From PCC-6802 sp031388585 (lineage in GTDB: Bacteria; Cyanobacteriota; Cyanobacteriia; Pseudanabaenales; Pseudanabaenaceae), in assembly GCA_031388585.1 (NCBI GenBank), contig JANMRU010000370.1, positions 1 through 24,987 of the forward strand: a stretch of DNA of 24,987 nt. The letters are read 5' to 3'. Numbering within the stretch: position 1 is the first letter of the stretch; every line of letters begins with the position of its first letter. The position numbers were made by a program, and so were the translations under genes. The notes under the pieces are model-generated. The model saw only the letters and a program-made list of their open reading frames with translations, was not told where the DNA came from and did no database searches. Shown in pieces: positions 6,170-15,038 of this stretch.

Positions 6170-8299
6170 CTACTTACCTACCAAAATCACTACAGAGCGA
6201 TCGCCTAGTAGAATGCCATGCTGATTGGACAGCAGCGGCTCTTTGCCGCACTCCCAGATATCATCAGGCGATGGTGCACCTGTGTTTGCAGACACATGCC
6301 ACTTCATCCCAGGTGGCAGACCAGGTATCTCAAACCAATTGGCTTCCCAATGCATATTCATCGCTACATAAATGTAGTTATCGTTGGCCTTGCCTTCTCT
6401 GGCATGTTTGCCGCAAAGCATGAAAGCAAGTGTATTGCTGGAATCTGACCAATCAGCATGCCAAGCTTCGGTGCCATGCCAGGTAATATCGGCATAACCA
6501 CTGCCAACATAGTCCTGGTTGCGGAAGTGTGACTGGTTTCGCAGGACTGGATGAGCTTTGCGGAAGGCGATACAGTGCTTGAAAAATCGAAATATATCGA
6601 GGTTGGCTTCTACTAATTCCCAGTCTAGCCAGTTTAGATCGTTGTCGTGGCAATAGGTATTGTTATTACCGTATTGCGTGCGCCCCACCTCGTCTCCCAT
6701 CAAGATCATGGGTACGCCCTGGCTGACCATTAAGATCGCCACGGCATTCTTGATCTGACGATGGCGCAGCGCATTAATACCCCAGTCGTTAGTTAGCCCT
6801 TCGGTACCGCAGTTCCAACTGTCATTATCGTTACTACCGTCGTTATTATTTTCACCATTAGCTTCATTGTGCTTTTCGTTATAGGAAAACATATCCATCA
6901 ACGTAAAGCCATCATGAGCCGTGATGAAATTAATCGAAGTGGCCGGGGCGCGACCTTCCCAGGCGTAGAGATCGGGAGATCCTTGCAGGCGCTGCGCCAT
7001 ATCTCCCACCCGACCGGAGTCACCCTTGAGAAACTTACGCACACCATCGCGGTACTTGCCATTCCACTCTGCCCACCGTCCAAAGGCTGGGAAGGAGCCG
7101 ACCTGATATAACCCACCAGCATCCCAAGCCTCAGCGATCAGTTTGCACTTAGCCAAAATTGGATCGAAGGCTAGTGTCTCTAATAGGGGTGGGTTAGGCA
7201 AAGGTGCACCCGACTGATCGCGGCCTAAGATCGAGGCAAGGTCAAAGCGGAAGCCATCGATATGATATTCCGCTGCCCAATAGCGCAGACAGTCGAGCAC
7301 GATACTGCGAACAATTGGGTTATTACAGTTGAGGGTGTTGCCGCAACCACTAAAGTTGTAGTAATACCCTTCCGGTGTCAGCATGTAGTAGGTTTTGTTG
7401 TCGATGCCGCGAAAAGAGATGGTTGGTCCATTCTCATTACCCTCGGCAGTATGGTTAAACACCACATCAAGAATTACTTCCAGACCGTGTTTGTGTAACT
7501 CTTTGATTAGAGCTTTCAACTCATCGACCTGCATCCCGATTTTGCCCGTTGCCGCATAACCAGCTTTGGGTGCAAAGAATCCGACAGTACTGTATCCCCA
7601 ATAATTAACCAGGAGTTCGCCATTTACGGGGCTAGGACGACTATTCTCAAATTCGTCAAACTCATAGATCGGCATCAGCTCCACGGAGGTAATGCCCAAC
7701 TCTTTGAGATAGGGAATTTTCTCGCGAATGCCCGCAAATGTGCCTTTGTGTTTGACTCCAGAGGAGGGATGGCGCGTGAAACTACGCACATGCATCTCAT
7801 AGATAATTTGATCTTCGGGTGGGATTTCTAGTGGGCGATCGTGCTCCCAGTCAAAGTCATCAAAGGCAATGCGCGCCCGATGGTGATAAATGTTTTTCCA
7901 ATCCGGTGTCTCTCCCCAGACATCTCGTCCGCCAATAATCTTGGCATAGGGATCGGTGAGAATTTTGGCTTTATCAAACCATTGACCCTCACTAAAGCTA
8001 TTTGGCCCATCCATGCGAAAACCGTATTCGATATTCTCATAGTCCAAGTCAAATACGACCATGGTATACACGTTCCCAATCCTGAATTCATCGGGAAAGG
8101 GAATTTCTCCCATCGGTTCAGCAGCATGTTTTTTAAACAGTACCAATGTGCAGGAGGTGGCATAGCTAGAGAAAATTGAGAAGTTAACCCCTCCAGGTTC
8201 TAGCGTTGCACCAAAGGGAAATGGTCGTCCGCGCCTCAGCTTAAACTTGCCATCTGGCGAGGTATGCGTCGGGTGAATATCAATCCGAGATAGTGTCAT
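6170..8299 (-). CDS. glgX: Glycogen debranching enzyme (isoamylase-type, GlgX)
   Basis: The 709-residue GH13 enzyme is full length for cyanobacterial GlgX. It has an N-terminal carbohydrate-binding beta domain (FPFGATLEPGGVNFSIFSS) followed by the catalytic barrel. The barrel shows VILDVVFNHTAEG, the nucleophile Asp353 in FRFDLASILGRD, the acid Glu390 in LIAEAWDAGG and Asp463 in FITAHDGFTLMD. It hydrolyses alpha-1,6 branch points left after phosphorylase action, releasing malto-oligosaccharides in glycogen breakdown. The gene lies between two STAS genes, as slr1857 does in the Synechocystis icfG region. GGAGGA lies about 11 nt before the start. Its place in a regulatory operon suggests co-expression with the carbon-state switch. 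Confidence 0.95.
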   Translation of the reverse strand: MTLSRIDIHPTHTSPDGKFKLRRGRPFPFGATLEPGGVNFSIFSSYATSCTLVLFKKHAAEPMGEIPFPDEFRIGNVYTMVVFDLDYENIEYGFRMDGPNSFSEGQWFDKAKILTDPYAKIIGGRDVWGETPDWKNIYHHRARIAFDDFDWEHDRPLEIPPEDQIIYEMHVRSFTRHPSSGVKHKGTFAGIREKIPYLKELGITSVELMPIYEFDEFENSRPSPVNGELLVNYWGYSTVGFFAPKAGYAATGKIGMQVDELKALIKELHKHGLEVILDVVFNHTAEGNENGPTISFRGIDNKTYYMLTPEGYYYNFSGCGNTLNCNNPIVRSIVLDCLRYWAAEYHIDGFRFDLASILGRDQSGAPLPNPPLLETLAFDPILAKCKLIAEAWDAGGLYQVGSFPAFGRWAEWNGKYRDGVRKFLKGDSGRVGDMAQRLQGSPDLYAWEGRAPATSINFITAHDGFTLMDMFSYNEKHNEANGENNNDGSNDNDSWNCGTEGLTNDWGINALRHRQIKNAVAILMVSQGVPMILMGDEVGRTQYGNNNTYCHDNDLNWLDWELVEANLDIFRFFKHCIAFRKAHPVLRNQSHFRNQDYVGSGYADITWHGTEAWHADWSDSSNTLAFMLCGKHAREGKANDNYIYVAMNMHWEANWFEIPGLPPGMKWHVSANTGAPSPDDIWECGKEPLLSNQHGILLGDRSVVILVGK

Positions 8300-8319
8300 T
8301 ATTTTTTAATTCCTCCCTA

Positions 8320-8652
8320 TTACTTGAGGACTTCTAAACCTGCATCAACAGTATCGCGAGTTGTGAAGAAATCGAGAAAGCCTGTGATCGACATGGTATC
8401 TGTAATTTCTTCGGAAAGCCCTACCAGCACTAGTTTGCCATCTTTAGCAGTCACCTGCCTATAGAGGGACAATAGCATTCGCAATCCTGCGCTAGACATA
8501 TAGGGAACCTTAAACATATCCAGGAGGATTTTGCGACTGGATTCGGCAATGGGTAAAACTTGATCTTGGATTGCAGGGGCGGTGTTAGCGTCTATATCCC
8601 CTGCTAGCGCTACAACAGTTACTTGGTCAACTGTTTTGATATCGATCTCCAT
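8320..8652 (-). CDS. STAS-domain anti-sigma-factor antagonist, Slr1856-like
   Basis: The 110-residue STAS protein has VVALAGDIDANTAPAI, then LLDMFKVPYMSSAGLRMLL. The predicted phosphorylated residue is Ser54 in MSSAGLR, which agrees with my recollection of Ser54 as the site in Synechocystis Slr1856. It would be phosphorylated by the kinase at 5233 and reset by the phosphatase at 3624. GGAG lies 5 nt before the ATG. Only 20 bp separate its stop from glgX, so co-transcription is likely. Together with the second STAS gene this gives one kinase two possible antagonists. Confidence 0.92.
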   Translation of the reverse strand: MEIDIKTVDQVTVVALAGDIDANTAPAIQDQVLPIAESSRKILLDMFKVPYMSSAGLRMLLSLYRQVTAKDGKLVLVGLSEEITDTMSITGFLDFFTTRDTVDAGLEVLK

Positions 8653-8747
8653 GGTTGCTCCTTATAAAATTCCTCTGTTTGAGCAATTATTAGCTGCAAA
8701 ACACTCTTCATGCTGAGATATGCTTGCAGCTAATAAAAGCGCGATCG

Positions 8748-10565
8748 CTACGCCGGCACAATATGTACCTTAACCTTCAGGCGTTCCTTGGATTCAGGTA
8801 GTTTAACCGTGAGACCTTCGGCATCAAAATCAGAGTAGTATTCGCCATCAATTGTGCAGGAAGCGATGCGAATGCTCCCTGGTGGCAGAATATCTGGAGA
8901 TACTCTCAGAATATTGTCCTTAAATCCACCTGGCATGGGTTTAAAGAATAGATCCATTGGCTGCTTGATAATCAGCAAGTTTGTATAAACTGCTGCGAGG
9001 TAGCATAGCTCGAAGGAGTGATAGCCGCTCATGGAGTGGCTGCCTTTGAGTCGCTCTGTTCCCATCAGATAGGGGATGCCATTTGCCAGGACGTTGAAGA
9101 AGACTGCACCGTCGTCATGATCGAGGAAGAACGCATTATAGAAGGCGGCTGACTCTCTTGCCAGTCGATGATGTTCTTCTTTGTGCAAGCATCCGGTCAA
9201 GATCAGATAGGCCAGGATCGCTTGTTCTTGTTGCCACCAGGCTTTGCGATCGTGCCAGACAAAGCGATAGTTTTCTTCGCCTTCGTCCAAAGTCCGTTCG
9301 ACGACATCATACCAACCGCCGCGCTGGCGATCGCTACCCGCCGCAGGCATGACCTCGGCAATTTTCTCGGCTAACTTAAGATAATCATCCTTGGGCTTGA
9401 GGCTTTGCATCCGCATCAAGTTCCAGGAGATCTTGAGGTTATGGCCAACTACAGCCCGATTTTGCTGCCAACCCCAGGTTTGATCTTTGCTCCAGTCTTC
9501 AAAGAATTTCTCCTGGACGAATGGGCTATTGTCGAAGTCAGGGAAGTACTTGGCGATCGTGTCAAAGGTGTATTCGAGGAAATCGGCATATTTCTGTTCG
9601 CCTGTCGCCAGGTACAGATTGATCAGATAAGCAGGTGCGTGATCGCCAACCGAGTTCCAATTTTTCTTGCCGCGATTGCGTTCTGGCAGAGCAGTGCTAC
9701 GGGCATCAAGCGTAATCGGATCGAGGTGGGAGAAGTAGCCACCTTTTTCCTTATCTAGATAATATTTATCAAATAGATCGATCGTTCTTGCCGCATCTTC
9801 AAGAATGCGAGGATCGCCTGTCAAACGATAGGTTTGAGTGGGACCAGCCAGAGCATATATTTGCTCGTAGGCGGGGATACCCATGTAGTCATCGCCAAAT
9901 TCCGAAGCAAATACCTTGGTTTCGCGATTACCAGAGACATCGATCCCGTGATACCAGTAAATCAGGTTTTCGTCAGGATCGTAGAACCGCATATGATCGC
10001 GGAGGTACTCGGTGCCTTTTTCGGCAGCTTCGAGGAATCTTTCGTCCCCAGTCATCATATAGGCAGTAGCAAAACCATAAACAAGGCGCGAGATCGTATC
10101 GGTCTCCTGACGGTGATCGCCCTTTTTCTCGCCGGTGATCGCCAGTGTCGTGCGATAGTCGCGATAATCAATGGGCTTACCCTGAAACTGGGCGCGTAGA
10201 TAGAACTCCCCTAACTCGCGAATTTGATTAATCCACCAGTTTTGTTTTTCAAACCGATATTCTTTCTCGGTGCGTCCATTAAAAATGATGCGTTTGGCTT
10301 CAAACTTCAGATCCCCTTGCTCTGGGTAGAAGCACCCGTATGCATACATATAACGGTCTGGCACCAACATTGATGCTATCTGCTCCGTACAATCTTGATA
10401 TGGTTCTCCTAGGTTGCGGGTTAGTTCGGCGTAGGTTGTTGCCGTGAGTTTGACTTGGTATTCCCTCCCATCAGAAGTCTTAAGACCAAAGATGCCTTTA
10501 CCTGAGTCAAAGGATGTAACGTAACCAGCGACTGTGTCCGAAAATGTAAAGTCTATTTTATTCAT
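8748..10565 (-). CDS. N-acylglucosamine 2-epimerase (AGE/cellobiose epimerase) superfamily protein
   Basis: The 605-residue protein has an N-terminal beta-rich, OB-like part (about 1-95, with AGYVTSFDSGKGIFGL) followed by a helical (alpha/alpha)6-barrel. AGE-like motifs include GHNLKISWNLMR (His375), WHDRKAWWQQEQAILAY (Lys441, Trp443-Trp444) and SMSGYHSFELCYLAA near the end. The family interconverts C2 epimers of N-acyl or neutral sugars, but the substrate here cannot be told. It is about 200 residues longer than standard AGE enzymes because of N- and C-terminal additions. An AGE-type gene also lies in the Synechocystis icfG cluster (slr1855). It is the first gene of the minus-strand operon, 95 bp before the STAS gene. 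Confidence 0.85.
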   Translation of the reverse strand: MNKIDFTFSDTVAGYVTSFDSGKGIFGLKTSDGREYQVKLTATTYAELTRNLGEPYQDCTEQIASMLVPDRYMYAYGCFYPEQGDLKFEAKRIIFNGRTEKEYRFEKQNWWINQIRELGEFYLRAQFQGKPIDYRDYRTTLAITGEKKGDHRQETDTISRLVYGFATAYMMTGDERFLEAAEKGTEYLRDHMRFYDPDENLIYWYHGIDVSGNRETKVFASEFGDDYMGIPAYEQIYALAGPTQTYRLTGDPRILEDAARTIDLFDKYYLDKEKGGYFSHLDPITLDARSTALPERNRGKKNWNSVGDHAPAYLINLYLATGEQKYADFLEYTFDTIAKYFPDFDNSPFVQEKFFEDWSKDQTWGWQQNRAVVGHNLKISWNLMRMQSLKPKDDYLKLAEKIAEVMPAAGSDRQRGGWYDVVERTLDEGEENYRFVWHDRKAWWQQEQAILAYLILTGCLHKEEHHRLARESAAFYNAFFLDHDDGAVFFNVLANGIPYLMGTERLKGSHSMSGYHSFELCYLAAVYTNLLIIKQPMDLFFKPMPGGFKDNILRVSPDILPPGSIRIASCTIDGEYYSDFDAEGLTVKLPESKERLKVKVHIVPA

Positions 10566-11008
10566 TAGCCCTCACGTTTACTCATCCTCTACGATTTCAA
10601 TGAATTAGTTTCAATGATTAATTGATTCTTATGAGTGGATTTGCCCCTCAGGTCATTGCGAATTCTACTAATTGTAGAAGTACTCAAAACAGCTTAATTC
10701 CAAAACTAACTGCTTGCTTTACGTTCAGCGGTATTGTTTGACAGTTACTGAGATGACAACCGATTTTAATCAAATCTCAAGGTTTAGCGGGAACATTTAG
10801 TATTTTCGCTTGTCTAGCCATTTTATGTAAAGATTTCTAACGATATCGGCATATGGCGGTTCAGTTTTGTGAAATTACTGTTTCGCATATATGATGATGT
10901 CTTGAATTTCTGGGAGAAGTTTTAACTGCTCTAATTACCGAAGTATTGGCTTCTCTTGGTCAGATTTTGCAGTTTATTTCAGACATGCGACTGTTTGGAG
11001 GTTAGATT
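10566..11008. promoter_or_regulatory. Divergent intergenic region upstream of the icfG-type operon and the RTX gene
   Basis: This 443-bp gap lies between two divergently oriented genes, so promoters for both should be here. I see no coding frame and no promoter box that I would defend. Visible features are two near copies of TTTCAATGAATTA at about 10598-10625, and a weak GAGAAG/CTTCTC dyad at 10914-10919 and 10950-10955. A strong Shine-Dalgarno GGAGGT at 10997-11002, six bases before the RTX ATG, fixes that start. Confidence 0.55.
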
Positions 11009-12349
11009 ATGTCTACTATTTATTTGGCAACTCCACAGGGTGGTGCTTTATTTGGAGCGATCGAAGGCGATGTTGATGAAATCTTTATTGCAGGTGTAGG
11101 TAACGATCGCATCTCTGGAGATAAGGGAGATGATAGCTTTGTATTTCAAACTCCTAATGGGCCTAATGGCGGCTATGGAGGCAGCGATTATATTACCGAC
11201 TTTGAGGCTTTTGGTGGCTCGGGCGACACGCTCAAGCTCAGAAATCTTAGTAATGGTATCCGCATTGAGGTCAGCGATCTCAGGAATGGTTCGATTGTCA
11301 CGATCTTGCCACGCAACTCGACCGCTGCGCCAATTCAAACAATTACGCTACCAAATGTAACCGCTTTCCAGCTTTTGACCCAGGGTCAACTGGAAATAAA
11401 CGGTCAATTAATTAATGAAACAAGTAAAGCTTTAGTCCAAAGCGATCGCACCAAATTCAGCTTCACAGTTGATGGAGTAGCTGGTAATACAGTTTTGGGC
11501 GGTAACGGTAACAATTTAGTTACAGGCGATACCATTTCCCCTTTGGAGATTAACACCCTAACCAACCGCTTAGCATCAATTGGGACGATTATTGTGCCTG
11601 GTGCTGGCCTCAGCGATGCATCGAGTGTCAATTTAAATACTACTGGTAGTATCCCTGAGACACTTTTGCCTAGAGCAGTCTTGAGTAAGTTACAACCTGC
11701 AGATGCTCCTACCACTGCTAATGACGATCTGATTATGGGTGAGGCTGGCAACGATCTGCTTATTGGTGGGCCTGGTAGCGATACGGTATTGGGTGGTGCT
11801 GGTACTGATGTAATCGTGGTTGGCTCTGGAGATACAGTTGATGGTGGCGCTGGCATCGACTATTACGCATTTGATTCATTCCCAGACGCTTCTGGTACGA
11901 CTGCTAGCATTAACTACGTGCGACTGGAGCCGCCCTATGGTTCCCCTCTCACCGATCCCCTGACAGCGCGCACTGGGCCTGATGTAATTCTGATTAACTC
12001 GCAAGCGTTTAATCTCGGCATCGATCCTCTAACATTCCCCGATGTTGCCTCAAGGATTGGAGCGCTAAAGTCTGGCACGATCTTAGCTGGGGATGCGAGC
12101 GCCCCTAACGATCCCAAGAATGGCCAATTAAAGGTAGGTGAATCGTCGGTCATAGACTATGATGGCCCCCAAGCCGACGATATCCAGCCTTTGTTTTACT
12201 ACAGCACTAGCTCAGGCATACTGACCTACGATCGCGATGGGGCAGCGACTGAGTTTGCTGGCGTGGCGATCGCAAATCTTGGGCCTGGCATTGGTTTACC
12301 TGCCGGCACCCCTTCAGATGTTCCTAATATCCTAATTTACGTTTATTAA
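11009..12349 (+). CDS. RTX (haemolysin-type) calcium-binding protein, probably exported by type I secretion
   Basis: The 446-residue protein has glycine/aspartate-rich nonapeptide repeats at two places: near the N-terminus (GVGNDRISGDKGDDSFVF) and at about 244-290 (GEAGNDLLIGGPGSD, LGGAGTDVIV, DGGAGIDYYAF). Each set would bind Ca2+ in a beta-roll. There is no N-terminal signal peptide, and the C-terminus ends hydrophobic (NILIYVY), which fits type I secretion. No catalytic domain was recognised, so it may be structural or S-layer-like. The C-terminal part (FYYSTSSGILTYDRDGA) resembles the tail motif of other cyanobacterial RTX proteins. GGAGGT six bases upstream sets the start. No type I transporter genes are in the window. 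Confidence 0.85.
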   Translation: MSTIYLATPQGGALFGAIEGDVDEIFIAGVGNDRISGDKGDDSFVFQTPNGPNGGYGGSDYITDFEAFGGSGDTLKLRNLSNGIRIEVSDLRNGSIVTILPRNSTAAPIQTITLPNVTAFQLLTQGQLEINGQLINETSKALVQSDRTKFSFTVDGVAGNTVLGGNGNNLVTGDTISPLEINTLTNRLASIGTIIVPGAGLSDASSVNLNTTGSIPETLLPRAVLSKLQPADAPTTANDDLIMGEAGNDLLIGGPGSDTVLGGAGTDVIVVGSGDTVDGGAGIDYYAFDSFPDASGTTASINYVRLEPPYGSPLTDPLTARTGPDVILINSQAFNLGIDPLTFPDVASRIGALKSGTILAGDASAPNDPKNGQLKVGESSVIDYDGPQADDIQPLFYYSTSSGILTYDRDGAATEFAGVAIANLGPGIGLPAGTPSDVPNILIYVY

Positions 12350-12385
12350 CTGATATTTACGTGGAATGATTTTAAGAAGCATTAT

Positions 12386-12431
12386 GTGGGGGAGTTTGAG
12401 GACTGCGCTCTCAATTGGGGCACAGCCCCAC
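12386..12431. repeat. Compound hairpin element rich in GGGG/CCCC
   Basis: TGGGGC-ACA-GCCCCA (12416-12430) forms a 6-bp hairpin. GTGGGG (12386-12391) can also pair with CCCCAC (12426-12431) around a TTGAG/CTCAA inner stem. Such nested structures resemble dispersed small repeats found between cyanobacterial genes. It follows the RTX stop by about 40 bp and may help end its transcript. Copies elsewhere in the genome cannot be checked here. Confidence 0.6.
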
Positions 12432-12484
12432 CCCCTTTAAATATGGATCCTTCCGTTAGTTCTACGCAATGTGAGTTATTAACC

Positions 12485-12522
12485 AAACTGGGTGTGAAGC
12501 ATATATGCTCCACACCCAGTTT
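12485..12522. terminator. Likely bidirectional terminator hairpin between convergent genes
   Basis: AAACTGGGTGTG (12485-12496) pairs exactly with CACACCCAGTTT (12511-12522). The loop itself contains the palindrome AGCATATATGCT, so 38 bp are self-complementary with one mismatched pair (12497/12510). It lies between the convergent RTX gene and the GDP-fucose-synthase-like gene. Only short T-runs flank the stem, so it may rely on stem strength or act as an RNA end stabiliser. Confidence 0.75.
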
Positions 12523-12553
12523 CTGTGAGATAAACTCCGCGAAATCAGGCTAA

Positions 12554-13522
12554 TTATGATTGTCCGACTACCTCAGAATCAATTTGAGCGGCATTTTGGC
12601 GATACCAGGCGATCGTATTGTTGAGGCCCTCTCGGAAATCTATCTGAGCCGTAAAGCCAAATTTCGATTTGGCTCGTTCGACATCCAAACAGCGCCTTGG
12701 CTGTCCATTTGGTTGATTTGTCTGCCAGACGATTTCGCCCTTATACTCCATTAACTCGCAGATTAGTTCGATTAAAGCGCGAATCGAAATCTCATAACCA
12801 GTGCCTAAGTTCACTGGTTCAGGTTCGTCGTAGGACAAAGTGCCCATGACGATACCCCGTGCTGCATCCTCAGCGTAGATAAATTCGCGTGTCGGCGTAC
12901 CATCACCCCAAACAAAGATTTGAGTCTCATTTCGCTGTTGCGCTTCATACACTTTGCGAATTAATGCTGGAATCACATGAGAACTCAGCGGATTGAAGTT
13001 ATCGGCGGGGCCATAGAGATTAACAGGTAGGAGATAAATGCCGTTAAAGCCATACTGTTGGCGATAGGATTGCAACTGCACCAATAGAGCTTTCTTGGCA
13101 ATACCATATGGAGCATTAGTCTCTTCTGGATAGCCATCCCAGATATCATCTTCCTTAAATGGTACAGGTGTGAACTTGGGATAGGCGCAAATTGTGCCAA
13201 CACAGACAAACTTCTCGACCCCTGCTTGATAGGCCGCATGGATTAGCTGCGTCCCCATAATTAGGTTGTCATAGAACAGTTCGGCTGGTTTTTCGCGGTT
13301 TAGGCCAATGCCTCCGACGTGGGCCGCCAGGTGAATAATAATGTCTTGATCTTGAACAGCTTGCTCACAACTGGCCAGCGATCGCAGATCGCAATCACGC
13401 GATCGCGGAATTGAGATCGCCGCTTTATCAGCACCAGCTGCGAGTAGCTGATCTACTACCTGAGCGCCTAAAAAGCCAGCACCACCTGTAACCAGTATTC
13501 GCTTGTTTTTAAGGGAAGTCAT
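12554..13522 (-). CDS. fcl: GDP-L-fucose synthase-like NAD(P)-dependent epimerase/reductase
   Basis: The 322-residue extended short-chain dehydrogenase has the nucleotide-binding GGAGFLG near residue 15, HLAAHVGGIGLNREKP, VGTICAYPKFTPVPF and the catalytic YGIAKK. The usual active-site Ser of the Ser-Tyr-Lys set appears as Thr (VGT), as in related cyanobacterial sequences. In the fcl family it would convert GDP-4-keto-6-deoxymannose, made by the adjacent Gmd, to GDP-L-fucose for polysaccharide or glycan synthesis. It lies 7 bp after gmd on the same strand, so the two form an operon. Another GDP-6-deoxyhexose epimerase/reductase activity is possible; the pairing with gmd supports the call. Confidence 0.85.
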   Translation of the reverse strand: MTSLKNKRILVTGGAGFLGAQVVDQLLAAGADKAAISIPRSRDCDLRSLASCEQAVQDQDIIIHLAAHVGGIGLNREKPAELFYDNLIMGTQLIHAAYQAGVEKFVCVGTICAYPKFTPVPFKEDDIWDGYPEETNAPYGIAKKALLVQLQSYRQQYGFNGIYLLPVNLYGPADNFNPLSSHVIPALIRKVYEAQQRNETQIFVWGDGTPTREFIYAEDAARGIVMGTLSYDEPEPVNLGTGYEISIRALIELICELMEYKGEIVWQTNQPNGQPRRCLDVERAKSKFGFTAQIDFREGLNNTIAWYRQNAAQIDSEVVGQS

Positions 13523-13529
13523 GAATTTG

Positions 13530-14600
13530 CTACTGCCAATTTTCGTTTGTGGACTGCTTAGTCATTGTTCTATCCTGACTGGATTCACCATGGGGGGTGG
13601 GTAAACCATTAGCTTCTAGATCGGCATCTACCATGATCTTGACAAGTTCCTCAAAAGTCACTTGTGGGTGCCAATTCAACTTTTGCTTTGCTTTCGTTGG
13701 ATCGCCGAGCAGCAGATCGACTTCCGTAGGGCGGAAATATCGCGAATCGATTTCTACATAATCATCCCATTTGAGCCCAACGTATTTGAAGGCAACTTCT
13801 AAAAATTCCTTCACGGTATGGGTCTCACCTGTGGCAACCACATAGTCATCCGGCTGAGCCTGTTGCAGCATCAACCACATCGCCTCAACATATTCTTTGG
13901 CATATCCCCAGTCGCGCTTAGCCTCGATGTTCCCCAAATACAGCTTGTCTTGCTGCTTGGCAACGATGCGGGCGATCGCGCGAGTAATCTTGCGCGTTAC
14001 AAACGTCTCACCTCTACGTGGCGATTCATGGTTGAACAGGATACCATTGCAGGCAAATAGGTCGTAGGATTCACGATAATTCACAGTTTGCCAGTGGGCA
14101 TAAACCTTGGCGCAGGCATAGGGGCTGCGAGGGTAAAAAGGTGTTGTCTCGCTTTGAGGTACAGCCTGGACTAACCCATACATCTCAGAAGAACCCGCTT
14201 GATAGTAACGAACCTGTTGCCCAGTACGTTGTTGGAAATCTCGCAGCGCCTCTAATAAGCGTAAAGTTCCCATCGCAACGGAGTCAACCGTAAACTCAGG
14301 TGCATCGAAGCTAACGCGCACATGGGATTGAGCCCCCAGATTGTAGACCTCATGTGGGCGAACAGCTTCTAAGATTTTTCTCAGTGTCGTCCCATCAGTT
14401 AGATCGCCGTAGTGCAAAAACAGCTTTGTGTCTGGCAGGTGAGGATCTTGATAGAGATGATTTATGCGATCGGTGTTGATAGTTGAACTGCGTCGTACAA
14501 TGCCATGCACCTGGTATCCCTTAGAGAGTAGCAGCTCGGAAATATAAGATCCGTCCTGCCCAGTAATTCCAGTTAGTAATGCCCTTTTCTGTTCGCTCAT
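13530..14600 (-). CDS. gmd: GDP-mannose 4,6-dehydratase
   Basis: The 356-residue enzyme has the NADP-binding TGITGQDGSY near the N-terminus, VHGIVRRSSTINTDRI, the active-site GSSEMYG with the catalytic YACAK (Tyr-x-x-x-Lys), and NHESPRRGETFVTRKI, all diagnostic of Gmd. It converts GDP-D-mannose to GDP-4-keto-6-deoxy-D-mannose, the precursor of GDP-fucose, GDP-rhamnose and related sugars. The last 25 or so residues (after GLPTPHG) are a polar extension beyond the usual family end. It is the promoter-proximal gene of a two-gene operon with the fcl-like gene. Confidence 0.96.
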   Translation of the reverse strand: MSEQKRALLTGITGQDGSYISELLLSKGYQVHGIVRRSSTINTDRINHLYQDPHLPDTKLFLHYGDLTDGTTLRKILEAVRPHEVYNLGAQSHVRVSFDAPEFTVDSVAMGTLRLLEALRDFQQRTGQQVRYYQAGSSEMYGLVQAVPQSETTPFYPRSPYACAKVYAHWQTVNYRESYDLFACNGILFNHESPRRGETFVTRKITRAIARIVAKQQDKLYLGNIEAKRDWGYAKEYVEAMWLMLQQAQPDDYVVATGETHTVKEFLEVAFKYVGLKWDDYVEIDSRYFRPTEVDLLLGDPTKAKQKLNWHPQVTFEELVKIMVDADLEANGLPTPHGESSQDRTMTKQSTNENWQ

Positions 14601-15038
14601 TCCTTAGTTTTTAGTGAGGTTAGCTGTCAAATTTACGCTGACTATTTGGTGCCCTTTTCTAATACCCTAATTGGCTACTTAAACTTAATCCAGTTATAGG
14701 GGTATCGTCAACCGTTTAGGGCGTTTAGACACAGAGATCGCTATTCGAGAGCTTTAACGCTAAATTGCTGAAACAAAATCAGACTTTAGGGTAACCGCGA
14801 CTATAAAGCAAGTCTTAGTGATGACTGCTAGCCATAATGCTACCCAAACGGGATCTGGGGGACACTTGTCGGAGTCCAGTTAATTAAATGCATTGATTGC
14901 ACGCTGAGGCAGATCCTATGTCATAATCACTGCGTTCAATTCTTGATCGGGTTTTAGCCAGGATTTTAAAGTATGTAGTTTTTTGCCACACAACTGTGCG
15001 AAAGTGTCCATTTTTATATAGCTTCAGGTAGTTCAAAC
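14601..15038. promoter_or_regulatory. Divergent intergenic region between gmd and the PilB/GspE-like gene
   Basis: This 438-bp gap lies between divergent genes and should contain promoters in both directions. I see no coding frame, no HIP1 octamer and no strong hairpin. A weak ATACCC/GGGTAT dyad with a long loop occurs at about 14660-14710. The ribosome-binding site of the downstream ATPase is weak (CAGGTAG about 8-13 nt before the ATG). Confidence 0.45.

Noticed and set aside
11048..12153. Minus-strand open frames opposite the RTX gene
   Set aside because: These mirror the repetitive GGxGxD coding on the plus strand and have no domain or ribosome-site support.
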